The notes under the pieces are model-generated. The model made no database searches. It was not told the DNA's origin and worked only from the letters and a program-made list of their open reading frames with translations. 14,949 bases of DNA from Chamaesiphon sp. (GTDB lineage Bacteria; Cyanobacteriota; Cyanobacteriia; Cyanobacteriales; Chamaesiphonaceae), in assembly GCA_026786125.1 (NCBI GenBank), contig JAJAYU010000225.1, forward strand, positions 1-14,949. The letters run 5' to 3'. This document shows positions 7,781 to 14,753 of this stretch, in pieces. The position numbers and the translations under genes are program-made. How positions within the stretch are numbered: the first letter of the stretch is position 1; the number at the start of each line of letters is the position of its first letter.

Positions 7781-8182
7781 ATGAATGAAAGAAAAGTAGA
7801 AGATCCTAAGCTGGTGATAGTTTATTTTGCCAACGGTACTGTCCAATGGGTAAAATCTGGTAGTACAAATCAATGGTCTAGAGATGGTGGTAGGGTAAAC
7901 AAATTTTTTGAAAGTAGGGTCTACCATACATTAAGCGGTGACAAGATCAAGATTAAGCAACACTTTAAATTGCTAAATACTGTCTTTATGGATGTAAATA
8001 CTGGTGCTTTTTTAGATACAGTTCGTGAAGACTTGCTGGGATTAGCCCCAGATCCTAACGATATCGTTCAGCACTGTAAATGGTGGGATGTGGATTGGTC
8101 TTGTCCAATCGTATTTGAACCAAAAGCAGAACGTAAGCCATTCAAAAGTCCAGTTATTCGAGCTACTATTAGCGACGAATAA
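7781..8182 (+). CDS. Uncharacterised 133-residue protein
   Basis: I do not recognise this protein. It is a complete frame from the ATG at 7781 to a TAA at 8180-8182. No signal peptide or membrane segment is visible, so it is probably cytosolic. The N-terminal part is beta-rich, with alternating hydrophobic residues (LVIVYFANGTVQWVK, 11-25). A basic middle (KIKIKQHFK, 55-63) follows, then an unusual aromatic/cysteine cluster, HCKWWDVDWSCP (98-109), containing Cys99, Cys108 and three tryptophans. The tail (112-133) looks extended and charged. The cysteine/tryptophan cluster could bind metal or bury a core, but there is no proof. Codon use resembles the neighbours. Flanking genes are unrelated: a divergent dehydrogenase upstream and glgC 385 bp downstream. 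The absence of stops over 133 codons and the coherent hydrophobic pattern make it a likely real gene. Confidence 0.7.
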   Translation: MNERKVEDPKLVIVYFANGTVQWVKSGSTNQWSRDGGRVNKFFESRVYHTLSGDKIKIKQHFKLLNTVFMDVNTGAFLDTVREDLLGLAPDPNDIVQHCKWWDVDWSCPIVFEPKAERKPFKSPVIRATISDE

Positions 8183-8567
8183 ACTAGCTAATTGGCAATC
8201 ATTCACATAGATAAGCCTTCGATCAGAACTAGGGCGTAATCATTTAATTCAGCAAAATCTAAAATCACGGGGATTCTTTCCTGTATTTCCCCACGGGAGA
8301 ATCCTCACAAAACGCCATACACAATCATCTTGAATATTGTCGCGAACTGAAAAGTCCGGTCTTTGTTCAACCACAGGATGCTACGAACTCGTGGATCTAG
8401 CCATAACGTAGCAAAAAATACCGATCAAACTGACCCTAATGTACCCAAGTTATCAGATGATAGAGGTTGTCTAGATCGGTATTGCTAGAGCGGTAATGGT
8501 GCAGATCCCATCTAAGCCCCCAGCAGCTCGATCGATCCTTGTGGGATCGCTATTATAAGAGGTTATT
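8183..8567 (+). other. 385-bp structured gap, probable terminator region and glgC leader
   Basis: No coding frame here looks real. Four potential RNA structures stand out. First, GGATTCT (8271-8277) with AGAATCC (8298-8304), extended inward by CCTG/CGGG, forms a strong hairpin about 90 bp after the upstream stop codon. Second, TGCTACG (8379-8385) pairs with CGTAGCA (8407-8413), with an inner GTGG/CCAT. Third, AATACCGATC (8417-8426) is the perfect complement of GATCGGTATT (8474-8483), flanked by TAGC and GCTA. Fourth, CGATCC (8533-8538) pairs with GGATCG (8544-8549) just before the glgC ribosome-binding site. The TAGC at 8409-8412 belongs to both the second and third structures, so they may compete at their edge. 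No convincing promoter can be assigned, so how much of this is transcribed with glgC is unknown. Confidence 0.4.
8557..8562 (+). promoter_or_regulatory. Shine-Dalgarno sequence of glgC
   Basis: AAGAGG lies 5 nt before the GTG at 8568-8570 and supports that codon as the glgC start. It is one of the few clear ribosome-binding sites in the window. A 6-bp hairpin (8533-8549) ends 7 nt upstream of it. Confidence 0.55.
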
Positions 8568-9857
8568 GTGAAAAAAGTTTTATCGATTATTCTTGGTGGT
8601 GGTGCAGGAACCAGGTTGTACCCTCTGACTAAGTTACGGGCAAAACCTGCTGTTCCCCTTGCAGGTAAATATCGACTGATTGATATTCCTGTCAGCAACT
8701 GTATCAATTCCGAGATTTTCAAAATCTATGTCCTGACTCAATTTAACTCTGCATCTTTGAATCGGCACTTATCCCGTGCCTACAATTTTTCGGGATTTAG
8801 TGATGGATTTGTAGAAGTGTTGGCAGCGCAACAAACAAAGGATAGTCCTGATTGGTTCCAGGGTACTGCTGATGCTGTTCGTCAATATCTGTCAATTATC
8901 GAAGACTGGGATGTGGATGAAGTGGTGATCCTGTCTGGTGATCATCTCTATCGGATGGATTATCGGTTATTTGTCCAACGCCACCGTGAAACGAATGCTG
9001 ATATCACACTATCTGTAGTCCCAATCAGCGAGAAAAATGCGTCTGAATTTGGACTGATGAAAATCGATTCATCTGGACGGGTGGTTGAATTTAGTGAAAA
9101 GCCTAAAGGTGCGGAACTGCAAAGTATGCGCGTAGACACCACTAAACTGGGTCTTAACGCTGAACAAGCCGCTGAAAAGCCTTACATTGCATCGATGGGG
9201 ATTTATGTCTTCAAGAAGCAAGTATTGGTAGACTTACTCAACAAATCTCTGGAGCAAACCGATTTTGGGAAGGAAATCATTCCAGGTGCTTCAGCTACTC
9301 ACAATATTCAAGCATACCTATTTGATGGCTACTGGGAAGATATTGGAACGATCGAGTCTTTCTATGATGCTAACCTGGCACTGACTCAACAACCAACGCC
9401 GCCATTTAGCTTCTACGACGAGAAAGCACCGATTTATACTCGTTCCCGCTATCTACCACCGACCAAATTGTTAGATGCTCAAGTCACTGAGTCTATGATT
9501 GGCGAAGGTTGTATCATCAAAAAATGTCGGATTCACCATTCTGTCTTAGGTGTTCGCGCCCGGATTATGGATGGTTGTACGATTGAAGACTCCCTAATTA
9601 TGGGTTCTGACTTCTATGAACCCGCACCAGAACGCAAAACTCAAGCGGAAAATGGCGGTATCCCCATCGGTATCGGTGCCAATTCGACGATTCGTCGCGC
9701 CATTATTGATAAAAATGCCCGCATCGGTTCGGATGTAATGATTATCAACAAGGAAAACGTTCAAGAAGCTCAACGGGAAGATCTCGGATACTATATCCGC
9801 AGTGGGATTGTCGTTGTACTCAAAAACGCAACTATTCCGAACGGGACAATCATCTAA
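8568..9857 (+). CDS. glgC: Glucose-1-phosphate adenylyltransferase (ADP-glucose pyrophosphorylase)
   Basis: A 429-residue enzyme that makes ADP-glucose and pyrophosphate from glucose-1-phosphate and ATP, the controlled step of glycogen synthesis. In cyanobacteria it is activated by 3-phosphoglycerate and inhibited by phosphate. The nucleotidyltransferase domain has [15 protein letters not shown] (8-22) with RAKPAVP (24-30), then [12 protein letters not shown] (96-107), [10 protein letters not shown] (123-132), SEKPKG (176-181, the glucose-1-P-binding lysine region) and YWEDIGTI (255-262). The C-terminal left-handed beta-helix runs from about 300 to the end ([18 protein letters not shown]) and is near-identical in style to cyanobacterial and plant small subunits. 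The GTG start at 8568 gives the standard MKKVLxIILGGG N-terminus and has an AAGAGG site. No other glycogen genes are adjacent. It converges on menF. Confidence 0.98.
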   Translation: MKKVLSIILGGGAGTRLYPLTKLRAKPAVPLAGKYRLIDIPVSNCINSEIFKIYVLTQFNSASLNRHLSRAYNFSGFSDGFVEVLAAQQTKDSPDWFQGTADAVRQYLSIIEDWDVDEVVILSGDHLYRMDYRLFVQRHRETNADITLSVVPISEKNASEFGLMKIDSSGRVVEFSEKPKGAELQSMRVDTTKLGLNAEQAAEKPYIASMGIYVFKKQVLVDLLNKSLEQTDFGKEIIPGASATHNIQAYLFDGYWEDIGTIESFYDANLALTQQPTPPFSFYDEKAPIYTRSRYLPPTKLLDAQVTESMIGEGCIIKKCRIHHSVLGVRARIMDGCTIEDSLIMGSDFYEPAPERKTQAENGGIPIGIGANSTIRRAIIDKNARIGSDVMIINKENVQEAQREDLGYYIRSGIVVVLKNATIPNGTII

Positions 9858-9860
9858 ACA

Positions 9861-9896
9861 TAGTGGTGCGTTATGCTGCCGTAATGCACCCTACTA
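9861..9896. terminator. Hairpin between convergent glgC and menF
   Basis: TAGTGGTGCGTTATG (9861-9875) and CGTAATGCACCCTACTA (9880-9896) form a stem of about 15 bp with two G-T wobbles and a small bulge around a CTGC loop. It begins 3 bp after the glgC stop. Its right arm includes the menF stop codon (CTA at 9894-9896, TAG on the minus strand). There is no T-run, so classical intrinsic termination is uncertain, but it could block both convergent transcripts. The GGTGCGTTA...TAATGCACC type of palindrome is a familiar short repeat in cyanobacterial gaps (general knowledge). Confidence 0.5.
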
Positions 9897-11267
9897 GAAA
9901 TATACGGCTGAGACTGTAAACAAGTCAGTAAAGTGGCGAATTTTATTCTCGATTTCTGCCCATTCTTCCTCTGGCTGAGAGCCACGCACGATCCCAGCAC
10001 CTGCAAATAATAATAGCCGAGACCTGTCGATCAAACCCGATCGAATAGCGACAGCAAATTCCGCATCATCATAACCAACCCAGCCGACTGGAGCTGCATA
10101 CCAGCCACGTTTAAAGGGTTCTAGCTCTTGGATCAGTTTGAGAGCTTGAGGGCGGGGAAAGCCCCCGACAGCGGGTGTGGGATGGAGTTTGGGCAAGATA
10201 TCTGCATCGGTGAGATCGGCTGTCAAAGTACCATGACACTGGGTGTATAAGTGCTGGACTTTATGGAGTTTGAGAATCGTTAATTCTCGATCGATTGTCA
10301 CTGAGTCGCAGAGTTCGGCTAAGATTGCTTGGAGGTTATTGACGACTAATTGATGCTCGTGGCGATCTTTGGGCGAGTTGCGGAGATCTTCACTCAATTG
10401 GAGATCGAGCTGAGGTGATGTACCGCGCCGACGAGTTCCAGCAATTGCTTCGGTTTGTAAAAATTGATTTTGACGAGAGTAGAGTCGTTCGGGTGAGGTA
10501 CCAATAAAGGCAGTGGTAGGATTAATTTGGAAGCAAAAATGGTAGCTGTGAGAATTGTTTGGTTGTAAAGATTGCAATAGTAATTGCGGCTGAATATCGT
10601 GAGTAAATGTGAGAATCGATCGTCTAGCCAGGACGATTTTATCTAAACCTAACTCAGTAAACTTAGCTAAGGCAACATCAATATTTTGTTTCCACTCAAT
10701 CTGATTTGGGGTATCGATCCGTTTGAGTTGTAATGGTAAAGTTGTGATGGTATCTACTCGATCAAAGTCAATTTGAGCTAGTTCGGCTAAAATCAGATCC
10801 AATTTTTCTGAGCTAAAATCACAGTTAAAATTACAGACAAAAATGGTATTTGTGCCGTCTCTACAAATCTCAAACTTCGGGACAATAAATCGATAGTTCC
10901 CAAATAATTCCCAGTGTGGATCGATCAATCTATCTTGGTTAAAGCCAATCCCACCATAGTATCGGACTTTAGGGTACAGCGGTGATAAATGCTGTCTGAG
11001 CTGTTCAAAAATAGTGCGATGATCGATCGATTTATCTCCAGCGATTAAATCTAGAGTACCGATCCCAGCCGTGGTAAAATGACCTTGACGATCGGACCAA
11101 TAAGTCTTGACATCTGACTTTTGCTGTCCTAGCCACTGTAATAGATCTAGTTTAGGAATTGGGACTTCGATCCGAATAATCTTCCCCTGCATTGATAACG
11201 GGAGCGAAATTAGATCGTACTTAAAGAAGTTTTGAATCTGGGTGGCTATATGCAGATAAAGATCCAT
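9894..11267 (-). CDS. menF: Isochorismate synthase (MenF type)
   Basis: A 457-residue chorismate-utilising enzyme that isomerises chorismate to isochorismate, the entry to menaquinone/phylloquinone synthesis (phylloquinone in most cyanobacteria). The N-terminal 190 residues are divergent, as usual. The conserved C-terminal domain begins at about 195: ELGLDKIVLARR (205-216), whose Lys210 matches the general base of MenF; FIGTSPERL (254-262); TEAIAGTRRRG (272-282) with the presumed acid Glu273; KDRHEHQLVV (300-309); VQHLYTQCHGTL (337-348); HPTPAVGGFPR (362-372); and AGAGIVRGSQPEEEWAE (422-438). It is MenF rather than salicylate or anthranilate synthase by overall pattern, the Lys at 210 excluding TrpE-like chemistry; an EntC-like siderophore role is possible but no siderophore genes are seen. 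It starts 21 bp after the DUF502 gene, so the two are probably one transcript. Its stop codon lies inside a hairpin. Confidence 0.9.
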   Translation of the reverse strand: MDLYLHIATQIQNFFKYDLISLPLSMQGKIIRIEVPIPKLDLLQWLGQQKSDVKTYWSDRQGHFTTAGIGTLDLIAGDKSIDHRTIFEQLRQHLSPLYPKVRYYGGIGFNQDRLIDPHWELFGNYRFIVPKFEICRDGTNTIFVCNFNCDFSSEKLDLILAELAQIDFDRVDTITTLPLQLKRIDTPNQIEWKQNIDVALAKFTELGLDKIVLARRSILTFTHDIQPQLLLQSLQPNNSHSYHFCFQINPTTAFIGTSPERLYSRQNQFLQTEAIAGTRRRGTSPQLDLQLSEDLRNSPKDRHEHQLVVNNLQAILAELCDSVTIDRELTILKLHKVQHLYTQCHGTLTADLTDADILPKLHPTPAVGGFPRPQALKLIQELEPFKRGWYAAPVGWVGYDDAEFAVAIRSGLIDRSRLLLFAGAGIVRGSQPEEEWAEIENKIRHFTDLFTVSAVYF

Positions 11268-11288
11268 TATGAACGATCGACTTTAAAA

Positions 11289-12029
11289 TTATAAATTATC
11301 CTCCCGATCGATAATAGGAGTAGATATCACACTAGATACAGCGGGATTGACAAAAGGCTCGACAATCGACGATGAGTTTTGACTCAAAGCCGCTACTGCT
11401 AGATTTCCAGGATTGACAATCCCACCCGAAATTACTACTTTAAAAGCATCCTCGATCGACATCGCCAAATCCAGTACATCCTTCTCGGCAACCACCGCAT
11501 ACCAACCAGTAGTTGGGTTGGGAGTAGTCGGAATAAACAGATTCAACATCCCTTGCGGCATTTTGGACTGAATCTCACTATCCGTCGTCCCAGTCACAAA
11601 AGCAAGTGCCCAGATCCCTTGGCGCGGATATTCTATCAGTACTACCCGTCGAAACTTATTACCAGAATCCTTGAGTACAGTCTCTAATAACTGCTTGAGC
11701 GTCTTGTAAACTGCTCCTGCGAGGGGAATTGCTTGCAGCAACTGTTCGCCTACATCCAGCAGCCATTTACCCGCAATATTCCGCACCATCAGTCCAATCA
11801 GCAAGATCGCCATCAAGGGCACAGTCAATCCTACCAATAGGTTCAGTACAGACACCAGAATTGGATGCAACCCATCAAATGGATTGATCTGCTTGGGAAT
11901 AGTCGTCAAAAAATTGACCACCCATGTCGCCACATTAATCGACAGCCAGATCGTCGTAGCGAGTGGAATCACTACCAGCAACCCAGCAATTAGATCGTTT
12001 TTTAAGTCTTGCTTGAAATGTTGGAACAC
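11289..12029 (-). CDS. DUF502 family membrane protein
   Basis: A 246-residue predicted inner (or thylakoid) membrane protein of the DUF502 family; its function is unknown. Two hydrophobic segments lie at about 12-40 (NDLIAGLLVVIPLATTIWLS) and 54-83, separated by a short loop with KQINPFDG. A conserved stretch, GEQLLQAIPLAGAVYKTLKQLLETV (94-118), follows, then a soluble domain with RRVVLIEYPRQGIWALAFVTG (127-147), PTTPNPTTGWY and ISGGIVNPG, all hallmarks of the family. The last 30 or so residues are Ser/Ile/Pro-rich and variable. The start is the GTG at 12027-12029; the upstream frame has no ATG or GTG before a stop, and the resulting MFQHFKQDLKNDL N-terminus fits the family. It directly precedes menF (21 bp). 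The upstream 147-bp gap holds a G-rich tract and a heptamer array. Confidence 0.92.
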   Translation of the reverse strand: MFQHFKQDLKNDLIAGLLVVIPLATTIWLSINVATWVVNFLTTIPKQINPFDGLHPILVSVLNLLVGLTVPLMAILLIGLMVRNIAGKWLLDVGEQLLQAIPLAGAVYKTLKQLLETVLKDSGNKFRRVVLIEYPRQGIWALAFVTGTTDSEIQSKMPQGMLNLFIPTTPNPTTGWYAVVAEKDVLDLAMSIEDAFKVVISGGIVNPGNLAVAALSQNSSSIVEPFVNPAVSSVISTPIIDREDNL

Positions 12030-12100
12030 AAATTCCCCGACTTTTAGGATAATTACTTCAACGTTAGGCGCGTCTATTCATAACTATACAAAGGTTTAGC

Positions 12101-12120
12101 GGAGGTGGGTAGGGAGTGGG
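12101..12120 (+). other. G-rich tract upstream of the DUF502 gene
   Basis: Twenty bases with runs GG-A-GG-T-GGG-TA-GGG-AGT-GGG. This permits a two-layer G-quadruplex on the plus strand and comes close to a three-layer one. It is followed by AGTG, so GGGAGT occurs twice at 12112-12123. It sits about 70 bp upstream of the DUF502 start, on the template strand. It may be a relic of short tandem repeats rather than a regulatory site. Confidence 0.3.
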
Positions 12121-12140
12121 AGTGTCGGAGAGAATATCAA

Positions 12141-12175
12141 ATTCCTATTCCCTATTCCCTATTCCCTATTCCCTA
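12141..12175. repeat. ATTCCCT heptamer tandem array
   Basis: One six-base copy (ATTCCT, 12141-12146) is followed by four perfect ATTCCCT units (12147-12174) and the start of another. The array ends two bases before the stop codon of the HpsJ-like gene (12177-12179). Heptamer arrays of this kind (short tandemly repeated repetitive sequences) are well known between genes in filamentous and other cyanobacteria. Copy number probably varies by slippage. Confidence 0.85.
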
Positions 12176-12176
12176 T

Positions 12177-12929
12177 CTAAAGTACTCGCTTCAAACCTGT
12201 CCAACCGATCGTAATATAGGCAATTGCTAGTAAGAAACTTGCTAAACTAGTCCGAACGCCAGTTTTCAACATCCGTTCGCTAGCTTGAGTTTCAACTTTT
12301 TGCTTCTGCTTTTGGAGCTGCTGGAGATTTTGCTCTGATTCAGCCGCAAATTTCTTGGGATCATTGAGCAGCAATTCTAGTTTAGACTTGGTAATCTGGA
12401 GATTGGTGAGCCGCTCTGGGGGGATTTGTCCACCTTTTAGCTCTTTATCGATCTCGGTAATCTGTTCTTTGAGCTTATCCTTACTTTGGGCGTTAATTTG
12501 TTTGAGATTATTTTTGATTCCTGCTTCGATTTGAGTTACCTCTTTACTGATTTTGCCCAGCTCTTGGGTTTTGAAATCATTGGTGGCACTTAGTTGGAAC
12601 GGAATAATCAACACAAAAATCAGTCCCAGCAGGCTGGCAAGCACGAAAGTACCAATTCGCCAGATATTCCCACGATCTCCACCATCTTCAGTGGAAACAA
12701 TTTTGATCCAGTCGCCTGTCACCATAAATGCAATCCCTACCAATGGTAGCAGCCCTCGATCGACTAATTGACTGGTAGCATAGAGCCACCATCTACCGCC
12801 ATCTAGTACCAAGTTTTCTGGCGGGAACACGAGCATAAACACCAGATCGATCAGTGACGATAGAATCAATACAGCACCGGCGGTTTTTAGCGCAAGTGGG
12901 GTCAAAAAACTACTAACGGTAGGTTGCAT
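12177..12929 (-). CDS. HpsJ-like membrane protein with central coiled coil
   Basis: A 250-residue protein resembling the cyanobacterial HpsJ family, named from the hormogonium polysaccharide locus of Nostoc. Four hydrophobic segments lie at about 13-35, 58-72, 92-112 and 226-246. TSQLVDRGLLPLVGIAFMVTGDWI (52-75) is the most family-like block. Between the third and fourth segments is a long, Lys/Glu/Gln-rich, heptad-like stretch (about 118-220) expected to form coiled coil on one side of the membrane. No catalytic motif is visible, so a structural or regulatory membrane role is likelier than an enzyme. No other hps genes or glycosyltransferases are near, so a role in polysaccharide export cannot be inferred from context. 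The ATG at 12927-12929 is a clean start. It lies upstream of DUF502 on the same strand but 147 bp apart. The family assignment is from memory of the pattern. Confidence 0.72.
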   Translation of the reverse strand: MQPTVSSFLTPLALKTAGAVLILSSLIDLVFMLVFPPENLVLDGGRWWLYATSQLVDRGLLPLVGIAFMVTGDWIKIVSTEDGGDRGNIWRIGTFVLASLLGLIFVLIIPFQLSATNDFKTQELGKISKEVTQIEAGIKNNLKQINAQSKDKLKEQITEIDKELKGGQIPPERLTNLQITKSKLELLLNDPKKFAAESEQNLQQLQKQKQKVETQASERMLKTGVRTSLASFLLAIAYITIGWTGLKRVL

Positions 12930-13031
12930 ATTAAGATTAATGGTGATGGATTACGGGGTAATAAAATTTGTTTGAGATAGACATTTAGTAACAATCGTAA
13001 CGATCGACTGGTTGATGCCCTTCGAGAGATG

Positions 13032-13070
13032 TTACACCAACGGGGAGTTTAAACCCCTGATGTTTGGTAA
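13032..13070. repeat. Hairpin in the pgl upstream region
   Basis: TTACACCAACGGGG (13032-13045) faces CCCC...TTTGGTAA (13054-13070). GGGG pairs with CCCC around an AGTTTAAA loop, and the outer CCAA/TTGG or TTAC/GTAA pairs require a bulge. It lies in the 166-bp gap between the divergent HpsJ-like gene and pgl, ending 25 bp before the pgl start. A TAAAAT at 13068-13073 could be a -10 box overlapping its foot. It may be an interspersed repeat or a regulatory palindrome. Confidence 0.4.
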
Positions 13071-13095
13071 AATCTAATCATTCAGTTTAGCTGTG

Positions 13096-13830
13096 ATGGC
13101 GATTTTTATGATACCGGAAGTTCGCATTTGTCCAGATCGACAGACATTGATAGAAACTGCCTACACGCTGATCATTGAGCGGGTGCGGACTGCACTAGCC
13201 GAACGTCAATCATGTTCGATCGCCCTTTCTGGTGGTTCGACTCCGCAACCATTGTACGCCGCTCTTGCACTTGCCGATCTGCCGTGGGATCGAATCCACA
13301 TTTTTTGGGGTGATGAACGGTATGTTCCAGCTAGTGATCCAGATAGTAACTATGGGATGGCTAGACGAGTCTGGCTCGATTTAGTGCCAATTCCATCAGC
13401 AAATGTCCATCCGATGCCGACAGATTTATCCCAGCCTCAACTAGCGGCATCTGAATACGATCGCCAGATCACCGCTCATTTTGGGCTAGAACCTGGGTCG
13501 ATTCCAGTTTTTGACATCATACTGCTAGGCATGGGTGATGATGGGCATACAGCCTCTTTATTCCCCCACACAGCAGCTTTATCGGTAGTCGATCAACTAG
13601 TAACTGTCGGTGACAAGGATGGACACCCCCGTTTGACTTTTACGTTCCCACTGATCAACCAGGCTCGAAGCACAATCTTCCTCGTCTCTGGTGCCAGCAA
13701 ACAGCCAGCTCTAGCCGCAGTATTCGCACCAGCCGGGGACATCACTGCTTACCCATCGCGAGGAATTACACCCCAAGGTGAGCTATTGTGGTTGCTAGAT
13801 GCCCCCGCTGGGGAATTAATTGATAATTGA
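13096..13830 (+). CDS. pgl: 6-phosphogluconolactonase
   Basis: A 244-residue cytosolic enzyme of the DevB/Pgl type that hydrolyses 6-phosphogluconolactone to 6-phosphogluconate, the second step of the oxidative pentose phosphate pathway and a source of NADPH in the dark. The motifs are IALSGGSTPQPLY (42-54), HIFWGDERYVP (68-78), SNYGMARRVWLD (84-95) and the signature FDIILLGMGDDGHTASLFP (139-157); SGASKQPAL lies at 197-205. Length is normal. Starts compete: GTG at 13093, ATG at 13096 and ATG at 13108. None has a clear ribosome-binding site. I chose the first ATG; the third would also leave a full domain. The ABC ATPase gene begins 31 bp downstream, so joint transcription is likely though functionally unrelated. 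zwf, opcA and gnd are not in the window. Confidence 0.94.
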   Translation: MAIFMIPEVRICPDRQTLIETAYTLIIERVRTALAERQSCSIALSGGSTPQPLYAALALADLPWDRIHIFWGDERYVPASDPDSNYGMARRVWLDLVPIPSANVHPMPTDLSQPQLAASEYDRQITAHFGLEPGSIPVFDIILLGMGDDGHTASLFPHTAALSVVDQLVTVGDKDGHPRLTFTFPLINQARSTIFLVSGASKQPALAAVFAPAGDITAYPSRGITPQGELLWLLDAPAGELIDN

Positions 13831-13861
13831 TAATTGATAGTTCCCCGTCTCCCTTAAAACC

Positions 13862-14689
13862 GTGGGTATTGCCTTAGAAAATGTCTCCAAATACTTTAAT
13901 AAGTTCCAGGCTATTGATCGAGTCAATCTCGAAATCCGCGCTGGTTCACTAGTCGCCCTATTGGGGCCATCTGGCTCTGGCAAATCTACTTTGTTGAGAT
14001 TAATATCTGGGCTAGAAAAGATTGATCGAGGTCGGATTTGGCTGGCGGGAGTAGATGCCAGTAATCAGAGCGTGCAAGCCCGAAATATTGGCTTTGTATT
14101 TCAGGATTATGCCCTATTCAAACATCTGACTATTCGCCAAAATATTGGCTTTGGATTGGAGATTCGATCGACACCAATTGCCAAGATTCAAGCCAAGGTA
14201 GAAGAACTGTTAGATCTAATTCAATTAAATGATTTTGGCGATCGATATCCGGCCCAACTTTCTGGTGGACAATGCCAACGAGTAGCTCTCGCTAGAGCCT
14301 TAGCCATCGATCCAAAAGTGCTACTACTTGACGAACCCTTTGGATCGTTGGATGTTCGAGTCCGTAAAGATTTGCGGGGTTGGTTACGTCGCCTTCACGA
14401 TCGATCTCAAGTTACCACCATCTTTGTCACCCACGACCAAGCAGAAGCTCTGCAAGTCGCTGATACCATCGTGGTGATGAACGAAGGAAGAATTGAACAA
14501 ATAGGCACTCCCGCTGCTATTTATGACCAGCCAGCTAACTCTTTTGTTACCGAATTTATTAGTCGTGTAAATATACTCCCTAGTAGTTCAAGTATCTTTC
14601 AGCCAAAAGGACTAGAAACTACTGATTCACAACTACTGGAACCGTCATCAGACTTAGTTACAAAACAGTATTTGTATACTAAAATATAA
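13862..14689 (+). CDS. cysA: Sulfate-type ABC transporter ATPase (CysA-like), C-terminally short
   Basis: A 275-residue ATPase that would power import of sulfate (possibly thiosulfate or molybdate) through a CysTW-type permease. The nucleotide-binding domain is complete: Walker A GPSGSGKS (35-42), Q-loop Gln81, signature LSGGQ (133-137), Walker B LLLDEP (154-159), D-loop GSLD (161-164) and switch His191. The first 248 residues follow cyanobacterial CysA closely, including [24 protein letters not shown] (220-243). CysA proteins are usually about 340-360 residues with a TOBE-like regulatory end. Here the frame stops at 14687-14689 after a Ser-rich tail, and no other frame to 14753 restores a TOBE-like sequence. 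It may be a truncated but active form or a decaying paralogue. The GTG start at 13862 gives the family N-terminus [12 protein letters not shown]. No permease or binding-protein gene is adjacent. Confidence 0.85.
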   Translation: MGIALENVSKYFNKFQAIDRVNLEIRAGSLVALLGPSGSGKSTLLRLISGLEKIDRGRIWLAGVDASNQSVQARNIGFVFQDYALFKHLTIRQNIGFGLEIRSTPIAKIQAKVEELLDLIQLNDFGDRYPAQLSGGQCQRVALARALAIDPKVLLLDEPFGSLDVRVRKDLRGWLRRLHDRSQVTTIFVTHDQAEALQVADTIVVMNEGRIEQIGTPAAIYDQPANSFVTEFISRVNILPSSSSIFQPKGLETTDSQLLEPSSDLVTKQYLYTKI

Positions 14690-14753
14690 CTATACCTTTT
14701 GAATATTGCTTGGTGCAACATTCAAGATTTTCAACCAAACCCATACCTAACCA

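Noticed and set aside
12141..12175. A CRISPR array
   Set aside because: The units are seven bases long and contiguous with no spacers; it is a simple tandem repeat.
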